Origin: CAWABB01 sp963780165
Lineage (GTDB): Bacteria > Bacteroidota > Ignavibacteria > UBA10030 > UBA6906
NCBI GenBank assembly: GCA_963780165.1
Contig: CAWABB010000002.1
Location: 13,096 to 77,095, forward strand
DNA length: 64,000 nt
Reading direction: 5' to 3'
Shown: piece by piece, positions 51,400 to 60,111 of the stretch
Layout: each line of letters starts with the position of its first letter
How positions within the stretch are numbered: the stretch's first letter is position 1
Program-made: the position numbers and the translations under genes
Notes under the pieces: generated by a model
Database searches by the model: none
What the model saw: the letters and a program-made list of their open reading frames with translations, nothing else
What the model was told of the DNA's origin: nothing

Positions 51400-51438
51400 G
51401 CAGATGCCGGTCGCAGAAACGTGGCGATCGGCATCTGC
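51400..51438. terminator. Long perfect hairpin between convergent genes
   Basis: GCAGATGCCG (51400-51409) pairs perfectly with CGGCATCTGC (51429-51438), with an inner TCGC/GCGA stem. It lies 12 nt after the cupin stop and 23 nt before the end of the convergent flavoprotein gene, the position of a bidirectional terminator. There is no clear U-tract on either strand. Confidence 0.6.
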
Positions 51439-51461
51439 TGCTTGCGATGCAGCGGCGCGTT

Positions 51462-52565
51462 CTAGTGTATGCTGCTACCGTTTGTCCTGCCTGCAACTTC
51501 ATGTGCTATGTATTCGGCATCCCTCCCCACGCCATGAATCATTGTTGATGAAAAGGCGTAGAGGAAATGCAGACCAACGAAATAGAGTCCAGGCTCTGAT
51601 TCTACGATTCCACGCCGGTGCCTCGGCTCGTCATCTCCGTGGATGGGGAGATCGATCCACGAAAACCCCGGATGGAATCCCGTGCACCAAATAACGTTCC
51701 CCACATCAAGGACGCGCTGATCTTCCAGCAGGAGTTTGCCCTCACGTACCCCGATAACGCGTGGAACCCGTTCGACCCCCGCCGACAAGATGTCCTGGGG
51801 TCTTTGACGGATGAGAGGTCCACCCTTCGTCAGGAGCTTCGGCCGCGCCTTGCGTCCTATTGGCGTGTCCACGGTCAGGATCCGATGGAAGAGCAAGCGA
51901 ATCACCAAACGACCTAGGAGCAGTCGTGCCGGGAGCCCTGAGATCCTGAACGGAACATGACCGACATCTCTTCCAGCCATCCACGTTTTGTGCGTCTTTG
52001 CCACTTCGACGGCAATCTCAGCACCGGAGTTTCCGGCGCCGACCACAGCCACACCACCATCGCGCAGCTGCCCCGGGCCGCGATACTCGCTGGAATGTAT
52101 CTGGACAATCTCGGGTTTGAGTTCACGGGCAAATGAAGGGATGCGGGGGCTCTGGTAGGTGGCCATGGCTACTACAACGTTCTCAGCTTCGATCGTGCTC
52201 TGGCGGGACGAGAGAATGAAGTGACCATTGCTTCGGCTGAGCCTGTCTACTCTCACGCCGGTTCGGACCGGGAGGTCATGGCGCTTGACGTATTCCTCAA
52301 GGAAGTCCGCCATCTCATCCTTCGTGGGAAAGTAGTTCGGACGTCCGGGAAATCGCATTCCGTCTAAACCGTCAAAGCGGGCGGGGGTGAAAAGGCGGAG
52401 CGAATCCCAGCGCTTGCGCCACGAGTCTCCCACTCTCTCGTGCGCCTCAAGGATGATGAACGGGACTCTACGCTTCGCCAGGTGATATCCGACAGAAAGA
52501 CCTGCCTGTCCGCCGCCGATTACGACAGTGTTGAAACGTTCTCTTGTGGCCTGATCCGATCCCAT
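51462..52565 (-). CDS. CzcO-like flavin-containing monooxygenase/oxidoreductase
   Basis: 367 residues. The FAD-binding motif TVVIGGGQAGLSVGYHL is at 13-29 and the NAD(P)H motif VAVVGAGNSGAEIAVEVA near 170-187; VIWCTGFHPGFSWI is the usual third motif of flavin monooxygenases. RKRWDSLRLFTPARFDGLDG is typical of the CzcO/TrkA-associated flavoprotein group. The reaction is unknown; some members lie near metal-efflux genes, as here. AAGGAGGA precedes the start. It is transcribed away from the copper efflux genes. Confidence 0.88.
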   Translation of the reverse strand: MGSDQATRERFNTVVIGGGQAGLSVGYHLAKRRVPFIILEAHERVGDSWRKRWDSLRLFTPARFDGLDGMRFPGRPNYFPTKDEMADFLEEYVKRHDLPVRTGVRVDRLSRSNGHFILSSRQSTIEAENVVVAMATYQSPRIPSFARELKPEIVQIHSSEYRGPGQLRDGGVAVVGAGNSGAEIAVEVAKTHKTWMAGRDVGHVPFRISGLPARLLLGRLVIRLLFHRILTVDTPIGRKARPKLLTKGGPLIRQRPQDILSAGVERVPRVIGVREGKLLLEDQRVLDVGNVIWCTGFHPGFSWIDLPIHGDDEPRHRRGIVESEPGLYFVGLHFLYAFSSTMIHGVGRDAEYIAHEVAGRTNGSSIH

Positions 52566-52793
52566 GAGTCCTCCTTCACGTTAGAAGACCCCGCCCCGCT
52601 GGTCTCGGGATTAGTCAGTCAATGGGACGACCATCCCTACGGACCTGCTAAGTATGTGAACAACAGCCAGTTGAGCTCTGTTCCTTCGGAATTTCGCGGC
52701 TGGGATCGGAGTTGACGATTCCGGGAACAAAGGTGCCAGGCTGCTCCGCTCAAAGGAACAAATCCCCCAATCCCCTGGTTGGAGAGAGTAGGG

Positions 52794-53210
52794 ATGACTA
52801 GACAGCCTCTAAATACCTTGTTTTGCGCCATTCTTGTCCTCGCGGTGGGCCTTTCCGCTATTGGCTTGACGCGAACTGTGGGCTATTGCTCAATGAGCGA
52901 TTCCACAGAGTGCTGCTGCGGCAATGACATGAATCGTGATCTGCCTGCTCCACAAGGTGGGTTCTCAGTGCGTTCAGTCCCCAATTCCTGCTATTCGGTG
53001 CGGACGGTCGGCGGGCTGAATGAGATGAGGGCAGTCTCTTCCCCTGAGAATGTGACAAAACAGCTGCCTTTCCATTCGATCGTCGAACTTACCCCCACAT
53101 CGGGTCATGTCCCTTCTCACCATCTCGCATCCCTGAACTACCTCCGGTCCGATCATTCACCCCCTCCGGATTGCGAGATCTACATTCAGACTCATTCGTT
53201 CCTGATCTGA
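52794..53210 (+). CDS. Cys-rich secreted small protein before cusA
   Basis: 138 residues from the ATG at 52794 (AGTAGGG upstream). There is a signal or anchor segment (LFCAILVLAVGLSAIGL), then a cluster of cysteines, methionines and acids in YCSMSDSTECCCGNDM (C32, C40-C42, M34, M46). The rest is low in recognisable features but contains several His (HSIVELTPTSGHVPSHHL). It ends 86 nt before cusA on the same strand. A periplasmic metal-binding or metal-sensing role is plausible inference; I do not recognise a family. Confidence 0.6.
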   Translation: MTRQPLNTLFCAILVLAVGLSAIGLTRTVGYCSMSDSTECCCGNDMNRDLPAPQGGFSVRSVPNSCYSVRTVGGLNEMRAVSSPENVTKQLPFHSIVELTPTSGHVPSHHLASLNYLRSDHSPPPDCEIYIQTHSFLI

Positions 53211-53296
53211 CTCATCCAAGGCTATGATGCAGCTGCCGGGGAACGCATGTACGTGCGTTTTCCGAGCGTTGTGTTTGTACTGGCTTTGGAGGAGAT

Positions 53297-56200
53297 ATGA
53301 TCGAGAAGATTATTGATTGGAGCGCTAGGAACCGCTTCATCGTCATCCTGGTCTACATTGCCGTCACAGGCTTTGGCGTCTATGCGGTGGTGAACCTTCC
53401 TGTTGACGCCATCCCGGATCTGTCCGAGAACCAGGTGATCGTCTTCACGGAGTGGATGGGCCGGTCACCGGAAATCGTAGAGCAGCAAGTCACCTACCCC
53501 ATCTCTTCCGCCCTTCAGGGTCTTCCGGAAGTCAAGGCTGTCCGTGCGACTTCGATGTTCGGAATGTCGTTCGTCTTTGTCATCTTCGGCGACAACACCG
53601 ATCTTTACTTCGCCCGCAATCGCGTTATCGAGAAGCTCGCACTGGTTCGCGCCCAGCTTCCGCCTAACGTCACGCCTGTGCTCGGCCCGGATGGAACCGG
53701 CGTGGGACACGTCTTCTGGTACACCGTCGAGGGGAAGAACTACGACCTCGCCACACTCCGGTCGATACAGGATTGGTATCTCCGATACAAACTTGTCTCC
53801 GTTGACGGGGTTGCAGAAGTCGCCAGCATCGGCGGGTTTGTCAAACAATATCAGGTCGATGTCGATCCCCTGAAGCTGCGCGCCTACAATCTCACCGTGA
53901 ATGATGTCGCCTCGGCAATTCAGCGGAACAACAATGAAGTGGGGGGGAAGTTACTCGAGATCAGCAACGCGGAGTATTTCGTCCGTGGTCAGGGGTACGT
54001 CACCTCTGTGACCGATATTGAGAATATCCTTGTGAAGGGCGGGAGTGCCGGGATCCCGCTATTGGTCAAACAGGTCGCATCAGTGCAGCTCGGCGGAGAC
54101 ATACGCCGGGGGCTTCTGGACAAAGACGGCACCGGTGAAGTCGTCGGCGGTATCGTGGTTATGAGAAGCAACGCAAATGCCCGTGAAGTCATCGAGAGAG
54201 TCAAGCAGCGCATAGAGGAGATCAAGCCGGGCCTCCCCGAGGGCGTCAACGTCGTCCCATCGTATGATCGCTCCACCCTTATAGATGCGGCGATTGGGAC
54301 TTTGGATCGTGCTCTCATTGAGGCAAGCATCGTCGTCTCGATCGTGGTGGCGATCTTTCTTCTCCATTTCCGCTCGATCGTCCGGATCCTGATAGAACTT
54401 CCAGTCTCGGTCCTGCTTGCGTTCAGCCTGATGTACATCTTCGGCGTGACATCGAACATCATGTCGCTCGGCGGGATCGTCCTGGCGATCGGCGTGATCG
54501 TCGACTCATCGATTGTCCTTGTAGAAAACGCATATCGCAACATTGCCAATGCATTGCGAACAAAGGGTCACCTCACCAGCGATGAATACCGGCAGCTTTC
54601 GATCCTATCGGCCAAGCAGGTCGGACGCGCGATCTTCTTCTCTGAACTGATCATCCTCGTCGGCTTTCTTCCCGTGTTCCTGCTGACGGGACAAGAAGGC
54701 AAGCTTTTCCATCCCCTCGCCTACACAAAGTCTTTTGTCATGGTTGCTTCGGCCGCAGTCGTCATCACACTGATCCCGGTGCTCATGACGATGCTTATGA
54801 AGGGACAATTCCGCCCCGAGACCGACAATCCTGTCACCCGTTTTTTCAGCAAGGTATATGCGCCAATCATTCGCTGGGTGCTGGGTCACCGCAAAACCAC
54901 AATCGCCATCAACGTGGCAGCTCTTCTCATTACCGTTCCCATGCTGCTCTCGATCGGATCAGAGTTCATGCCCCCCCTTGACGAGGGGTCGCTGCTGTAT
55001 ATGCCCGTGACGCTTCCGAATGCCTCCGTGACGGAAGTGGCGCGGATCCTTTCGCTGCAGGACAACATCATCCGGAGTGTCCCTGAAGTGGAGCACGTTC
55101 TCGGGAAGGCGGGACGCGCGGAAACAGCAACGGACAACGCCCCCCTCAGCATGATCGAGACAATCATCATCCTGAAACCAAAAAGCCAATGGCGGCCCGG
55201 CATCACAAAGAAAGACATCATTCAGGAGCTCGATTCGAAACTGCAGATCCCCGGCACTCGCAACGGCTGGACGCAGCCGATCATCAATCGCATCAACATG
55301 CTCTCGACTGGAGTACGAACGGATATCGGCTTCAAGATCTTTGGAGATCGGCTTGACACGCTCGATCACTATGCCATCAAGGCGGAACAAATCCTGAAGA
55401 CGGTTCCAGGGGCTGCCGACGTCGTGGCTGAAAGGATCGGGAACGGCTACTATGTCGATATCGTCCCGAAGCGGGATATCCTGGCTCGCTATGGCCTCGA
55501 CATCGCTGACCTCCAGGACATCGTAGAGGTGGCTATCGGTGGGCAGAACCTCGGGGTCGTGCTGGAAGGCAGGATGCGGTTCCCCATTCGTCTCCGTTTC
55601 GAGCGTGAATACAGAGATAATATCGAGGAGTTGAACCGCCTGCTCATCCCGGTTCGAACGGGGATGCAGGCGCCTGCTGCTTCCTCCGCTGCAACGTCGA
55701 GTTCCGGCATGGCGTCGCCTGTCAGCGCGACGGGGATGTCTTCGATGGGTCGGGAACAGGCCGCGTCCTCGTCTTCAGCCGTTGCCGGAGAGTCTGAGTT
55801 TTCTTCGAGTTCGCTGATGAGTTCGCCAACTTCCGGAGAAGTCGCGTACGTGCCTCTGTCGGAACTGGCCAACGTGGACATAGCGACGGGTCCCCCTATG
55901 ATCAGCAGCGAGAACGGTCAACTGCGGGCCATCGTCTACCTGAATGTGCGCGGGAGGGACATGGGAAATACGATGGAAGACGCCAGGCGGGCTGTCAGCG
56001 AGAACCTCAAACTTCCTCCCGGCTATTCGTATACGTGGAGCGGGCAGTATGAGCATAAAGTGCGGGCACAACAGACACTGACGTATATCATGCCCGTCGT
56101 CTTTCTGATCATCTTCGTCCTCCTCTACTTCACATTCAAGGACTACCTCGAAGCTCTGGTCGTTATGCTTTCGGTCCCGTTTGCATTGATCGGAGGCGTC

Positions 56201-56659
56201 TACATGGTTTTCATCCTTGGATACAACCTCTCGGTCGCAGTCTGGGTCGGGTTCATTGCGCTGTACGGGATTGCGGTCGAAACGGGGGTTGTGATGGTGG
56301 TGTATCTCCACGAGGCCCTGGACAAGAGAATTCGCGCGCATACGCATGGTGAACGCGGACCGATTACCGCGCGAGACATCTACGAAGCAACCGTTGAAGG
56401 CGCCGTCCTTCGGCTCCGGCCAAAGATCATGACCGTGGCCACAAGTATGGCCGGCTTGATCCCGGTCATGTGGGCCTCCGGAGCCGGATCCGATGTCATG
56501 AAGCCGCTGACTGCCCCGATGATAGGAGGGTTGTTCACTTCTGCCGTACACGTCCTTGTTGTTACGCCGGTGTTGTTTCTCATCATGAAGGAACGGGCTC
56601 TGCGCAAAGGGACGCTGGAGCTTTCAAAGATGGCCGCGTTCATGAAGGAGGGAGAGTAG
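53297..56659 (+). CDS. cusA: CusA/CzcA-family heavy-metal RND efflux pump
   Basis: 1120 residues, about 70 more than E. coli CusA. It is the inner-membrane proton-driven pump of a tripartite system. The TM4 relay Asp is D403 (GVIVDSSIVLVEN). The copper/silver-binding Met triad of CusA (M573, M623, M672) is conserved as M569, M619 and M668 with the same spacing, which favours Cu(I)/Ag(I) over zinc-type CzcA. Residues ~787-851 are a Ser/Ala/Met-rich, low-complexity insertion between RLLIPV and VPLSELANV, absent from ordinary members. GGAGG precedes the start. cusC and cusB follow directly. Confidence 0.95.
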   Translation: MIEKIIDWSARNRFIVILVYIAVTGFGVYAVVNLPVDAIPDLSENQVIVFTEWMGRSPEIVEQQVTYPISSALQGLPEVKAVRATSMFGMSFVFVIFGDNTDLYFARNRVIEKLALVRAQLPPNVTPVLGPDGTGVGHVFWYTVEGKNYDLATLRSIQDWYLRYKLVSVDGVAEVASIGGFVKQYQVDVDPLKLRAYNLTVNDVASAIQRNNNEVGGKLLEISNAEYFVRGQGYVTSVTDIENILVKGGSAGIPLLVKQVASVQLGGDIRRGLLDKDGTGEVVGGIVVMRSNANAREVIERVKQRIEEIKPGLPEGVNVVPSYDRSTLIDAAIGTLDRALIEASIVVSIVVAIFLLHFRSIVRILIELPVSVLLAFSLMYIFGVTSNIMSLGGIVLAIGVIVDSSIVLVENAYRNIANALRTKGHLTSDEYRQLSILSAKQVGRAIFFSELIILVGFLPVFLLTGQEGKLFHPLAYTKSFVMVASAAVVITLIPVLMTMLMKGQFRPETDNPVTRFFSKVYAPIIRWVLGHRKTTIAINVAALLITVPMLLSIGSEFMPPLDEGSLLYMPVTLPNASVTEVARILSLQDNIIRSVPEVEHVLGKAGRAETATDNAPLSMIETIIILKPKSQWRPGITKKDIIQELDSKLQIPGTRNGWTQPIINRINMLSTGVRTDIGFKIFGDRLDTLDHYAIKAEQILKTVPGAADVVAERIGNGYYVDIVPKRDILARYGLDIADLQDIVEVAIGGQNLGVVLEGRMRFPIRLRFEREYRDNIEELNRLLIPVRTGMQAPAASSAATSSSGMASPVSATGMSSMGREQAASSSSAVAGESEFSSSSLMSSPTSGEVAYVPLSELANVDIATGPPMISSENGQLRAIVYLNVRGRDMGNTMEDARRAVSENLKLPPGYSYTWSGQYEHKVRAQQTLTYIMPVVFLIIFVLLYFTFKDYLEALVVMLSVPFALIGGVYMVFILGYNLSVAVWVGFIALYGIAVETGVVMVVYLHEALDKRIRAHTHGERGPITARDIYEATVEGAVLRLRPKIMTVATSMAGLIPVMWASGAGSDVMKPLTAPMIGGLFTSAVHVLVVTPVLFLIMKERALRKGTLELSKMAAFMKEGE

Positions 56660-56661
56660 CC

Positions 56662-57978
56662 ATGAGACATTCATACGGCTTGCGACTGATGCCAATCCTT
56701 CTCCTGGCTGCGGTGACACGCGCGCAGCCGGTCGATTCGCTGGTGAACGAAGCAATGAGGAACTATCCCGGGCTCAAGTCGTTCGACTATCAGATCCAGG
56801 CGGCGGATTTTCGCAGCAACGCCGTTCAAGCGCTCCCCCCGCCGACGCTCGGACTGGAGTTCAGCCAGATACCGACGAACACCCTTGACGTGGTAAACGG
56901 TGCGATATCGAACAACCTGTCTGTTTCACAGATGTTCATGCTCGGGGGCAAGCTCTCCAGCATGGGCGATGTGGAAAAGAAGAGGGGAAGGGTCCTCGAG
57001 CAGAATCGTGCATCGTTCGCTGTGCAGCTCCGCGCGAAAGTCAAAATGGCCTATTTCCGACTCTGGCTGCTCGATCGCCAGATCGAGGTTCAGCAGTCCA
57101 CGCTTCGGCTTCTGGAAGACCTCGCTCAGACGATGCAGACCCGTGTCCTCACGAATCGGATGCGGCAGGCAGACTTGTTGACAGTGCAGGCCGAGGTCGC
57201 CGCGGAGCGGGCCCGGCTCACCTCCGCGCGGACGAAGCGCGTGTCTGCCCAGAACGAGCTGTCATCGTTGTTGGGAAGGGACGGAGGAGCCTCCTCTGTC
57301 GTGACCGACAGCGTCTTTGCACCCGGCACCCTGGTGATCTCTGAAGCTCAACTGGAAGATCGTGTGCGACAGCTGAATCCCGTTCTTGCCGGCATGGACA
57401 GGATGAAAGCGATGAACGAATCGGAGATGGCCGCCGCGAAATCGAACCTTTCGCCCGACCTCATGATTCAGGCGATGGTCATGCGAATGCCGAATGGGGT
57501 GATTCTCACGGCAGGTGAGCGATCCGCGTATGCGATTCAACAAAGCGCCATGGGAATGCCGATGGGACAGACGGATTGGATGTACAGCGTCATGGCCTCG
57601 ATCACGCTCCCGTTCGTTCCCTGGTCGGCGGAGCGATCGTCAAGCCGGGAGGAGGAGTACCTGGCCATGAATGCGAGTATCGATGCCGAGAAGGGCGCGA
57701 TGCAGCGTGACATGCTCTCGCAGCTCCGTTCGTCGATGCTGAAATACATGACCGCGGATTCGCTGGCGAGGGAGTATTCCAATTCCATCTTGCCGCTGAT
57801 GCGCGAGGCAGCCGAGGCACAGGTCGTCGCATATCAGACGGGTCAGGTCCCCATCTCGAGCGTCCTCGACGCCCGCAGGATGGAGTTAATGAAACGGGAT
57901 GACTACTTGATGGTGCTTGTCGACCGGGAGATGGCGCTCGCGGAGATTGAGATGATGGTGGGTGGACCACTCATATAG
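56662..57978 (+). CDS. cusC: Outer-membrane efflux protein (TolC/CusC-like)
   Basis: 438 residues from the ATG at 56662, two bases after the cusA stop, with GGAGGGAGAG upstream. A signal peptide (LMPILLLAAVTRAQ) is followed by the two-fold repeated long helices and strands of the OEP family (LVNEAMRNYPGLKSFDYQIQ; MFMLGGKLSSMGDVEKKRGR; DRMKAMNESEMAAAKSNLSPDL). No lipobox is seen, unlike E. coli CusC. The protein is Met-rich in the second repeat (MIQAMVMRMPNG, SAMGMPMGQTDWM), possibly relevant to copper. It forms the outer-membrane channel of the CusCBA system. Confidence 0.92.
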   Translation: MRHSYGLRLMPILLLAAVTRAQPVDSLVNEAMRNYPGLKSFDYQIQAADFRSNAVQALPPPTLGLEFSQIPTNTLDVVNGAISNNLSVSQMFMLGGKLSSMGDVEKKRGRVLEQNRASFAVQLRAKVKMAYFRLWLLDRQIEVQQSTLRLLEDLAQTMQTRVLTNRMRQADLLTVQAEVAAERARLTSARTKRVSAQNELSSLLGRDGGASSVVTDSVFAPGTLVISEAQLEDRVRQLNPVLAGMDRMKAMNESEMAAAKSNLSPDLMIQAMVMRMPNGVILTAGERSAYAIQQSAMGMPMGQTDWMYSVMASITLPFVPWSAERSSSREEEYLAMNASIDAEKGAMQRDMLSQLRSSMLKYMTADSLAREYSNSILPLMREAAEAQVVAYQTGQVPISSVLDARRMELMKRDDYLMVLVDREMALAEIEMMVGGPLI

Positions 57979-58007
57979 TTTCAGGGGATCACGCGCAAGG
58001 TGAATCT

Positions 58008-59279
58008 ATGAAAGCAACAATCGGCTTCTTAGTAGTGCTTCTATCGATGGGCTTTGCCTCCTGTGGAAAATCCTCCACTTCGCATCAGGAACATGCCGAC
58101 TCGACAGGAGTCACGCAGGTGGCTGACTACTATACCTGTCCGATGCACCCGCAGGTCAGGTCAGACAAGCCGGGGGTCTGTCCGATATGCCATATGGACC
58201 TCGTCAAGGCGAGCAACGGCAGACAGGCCGAAATGCCGATGGACGATGCGAGCGTGATGCTGAATGACCGCGGTCAGCTCCTGGCAAACGTGGCAACGGT
58301 CGTCATCGGCCGTGAATCCATCGAGAGAACCATCAGAGCATTCGGAGTGCTGGAGATACCTGAGCCGAACAAGGTCTCCATCAGCGCCCGATTCAACGGC
58401 CGGATTGAAAAGCTTCACGTGAATGCGGTCGGCCAACGCGTTGCGAAGGGAGATCCTCTTTTCGACATCTACAGCCCCGACCTGATTCAGGCGCAAAACG
58501 AATATCGGCAGGCGATGGCGTCCACCGGGCCGAACCAGGGCCAGATGGTGGAAACCATGCGGTCGAAATTACGATTGCTTGGATTGTCGGATGGTCAGAT
58601 CCGATCCCTTGAATCCCTCGCAGACGTCCCGCTCGTCTTGACCTATCGGTCACCCGCAGCAGGGACAGTTGTCGACAAGAAGGTGGTCGAGGGGGTTTAC
58701 GTAAATGAGGGGACGGTTCTGTACCAGATTGCCGATTTGACCATGCTCTGGAATATTGCCGATGTCTATGAATCGGACGCAGCGGAACTCAGGCCGGGCG
58801 CCCGGTCGACGATTACCACGCCCGCATCTGCGGGACGGACCTATGATGCATCCATTGGATTTGTCTACCCGGTGGTGGATCCACAAACGCGCACGATCAA
58901 GGTTCGATTGATCGTCAAGAATCCAGACGGGGCCCTGAAGCCAAACATGTATACGGAATCGATCTTTCACCTGGTGAAGCCAGCAGCTCTGACTGTTCCG
59001 GTGAGTGCCGTGCTCATGACCGGGAAGAGGAATCTCGTCTATGTGAAGGCCGGTCGCGACAACCACTTCGAGGCCCGCGAAATCGACCTTGGCATTAAAT
59101 CTGACACCAAATATGAGGTGCTGCGGGGCCTGTCAGAAGGTGACGAAGTAGTGAGCGAAGGCGGGTATCTGATCGATTCGGAAAGCCAGTTGAAATCCGG
59201 CGGCGGGTCCGCTCACAGTCACGGGACCTCCCAGGCGAAAACGAAGGAAAGCATGCCGGGGATGCAGCATAATCATTGA
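58008..59279 (+). CDS. cusB: CusB-type periplasmic adaptor with heavy-metal-binding domain
   Basis: 423 residues. Lipobox MGFASC gives lipidated C19. Residues ~41-68 are a heavy-metal-binding YHS-like domain (YYTCPMHPQVRSDKPGVCPI then CHMDL). The membrane-fusion-protein core follows: barrel-sandwich (VSISARFNGRIEKLHVNAVG and VLTYRSPAAGTVVDKKV), alpha-hairpin (QAQNEYRQAMASTG) and beta-barrel domains. The C-terminus is His/Met-rich (HSHGTS, MPGMQHNH), fitting copper binding. It links CusA to the outer-membrane channel and hands over metal. It starts 29 nt after cusC and ends the operon. Confidence 0.94.
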   Translation: MKATIGFLVVLLSMGFASCGKSSTSHQEHADSTGVTQVADYYTCPMHPQVRSDKPGVCPICHMDLVKASNGRQAEMPMDDASVMLNDRGQLLANVATVVIGRESIERTIRAFGVLEIPEPNKVSISARFNGRIEKLHVNAVGQRVAKGDPLFDIYSPDLIQAQNEYRQAMASTGPNQGQMVETMRSKLRLLGLSDGQIRSLESLADVPLVLTYRSPAAGTVVDKKVVEGVYVNEGTVLYQIADLTMLWNIADVYESDAAELRPGARSTITTPASAGRTYDASIGFVYPVVDPQTRTIKVRLIVKNPDGALKPNMYTESIFHLVKPAALTVPVSAVLMTGKRNLVYVKAGRDNHFEAREIDLGIKSDTKYEVLRGLSEGDEVVSEGGYLIDSESQLKSGGGSAHSHGTSQAKTKESMPGMQHNH

Positions 59280-59280
59280 C

Positions 59281-59610
59281 GCGACCATTGCGTTCGTCGG
59301 CGCCCCTTCTGTTCCGCTCTCAGTACCCGGCCGGGCCGTGATTCCTGGGAAGGTTCGGCTCGAGCAGAACTACCCCAACCCTTTCAACCCGAGCACGACG
59401 ATCAGGTACGGATTGCCAGAGCGCTCGCATGTGACCCTGACAGTATTCAACGCGCTCGGACAGCAGGTGGCCACCGTTGTTCAGGGAGAGCAGGAGGCAG
59501 GATATCACGAGGCGAAATTCGATGCCTCACATCTTTCAACCGGCGTGTATCTCTACCAGCTTCGCGCCGGCGATCTCATGGAGACGCGCAGGCTGATGCT
59601 TGTGAAGTAG
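59281..59610 (+). pseudogene. Orphan T9SS C-terminal sorting domain fragment
   Basis: The frame from 59281 gives a Type A C-terminal sorting signal: VRLEQNYPNPFNPSTTIRYG, then LGQQVATVVQGEQEAGYHEA, and LSTGVYLYQLRAGDLMETRR ending in MLVK. This is a complete ~85-residue sorting domain that normally ends large secreted or surface proteins. Here there is no N-terminal cargo or signal peptide: the frame upstream runs out of phase into cusB. It is best read as the remnant of a deleted secreted-protein gene. It still shows that the organism carries a type IX secretion system. Confidence 0.75.
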
Positions 59611-60111
59611 GCCTCCGGCGCCAACAAAGCGAGAGCGGCTCGGAAGGTCCCGGCCCGCTTGTGGTTTGTGCCGCCCTGACTTGAACCTGCGACACACCCG
59701 CAACCCGGGAGAGTGTTCGGGGACTCCCCGTCGCCAGGCTAGTCTTGTGAGGAGCATCGTCTTGTGGAGGGTCGTGCCCGGACATTCGCCCTGAGACCGG
59801 GTGGTTCTTTGGCCCAATAGAACGCGCCGTCAACCCGGCGCGGCGCTTTGGGGCACAAGTGGTGGCCCGGGGGGAAAGGCCTTTATTATGGGGGGCTCCC
59901 GCAGGGACGACGGGCTGTCGTCCCAGCAGGCTTCCTTGCAATTGCGCACTCCCTGGCGTATTATCCCCACACGTACATCGGTGCCCGAAGGCTTCCCCAG
60001 CCGAAGGGCCGCCGCAGCTGGACCCTGATCCAGTACCTCCGCTCTAGAGCCCACCCCGACGACCCTTCGCCTTGGCAGTAAGCCGTCCTCACCCAACGAG
60101 GAGAAACGGCA
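59611..60111. other. Gene-free interval with GC hairpin
   Basis: 501 bases. CGCGCCG (59823-59829) and CGGCGCG (59836-59842) form a 7-bp hairpin. Open frames run on both strands but none has a convincing protein signature. Confidence 0.4.

Noticed and set aside
59640..59720. Minus-strand sequence with a tRNA-like 3' part (CAGGTTCAAGTC followed by GGGCGGCAC)
   Set aside because: The T-stem does not pair and no matching acceptor 5' strand or anticodon arm is found; at most a degenerate tRNA remnant.
59848..60081. 77-codon open frame before the kinase gene
   Set aside because: No ribosome binding site, no recognisable domain, and overlapping frames of similar length on the other strand; composition alone explains it.
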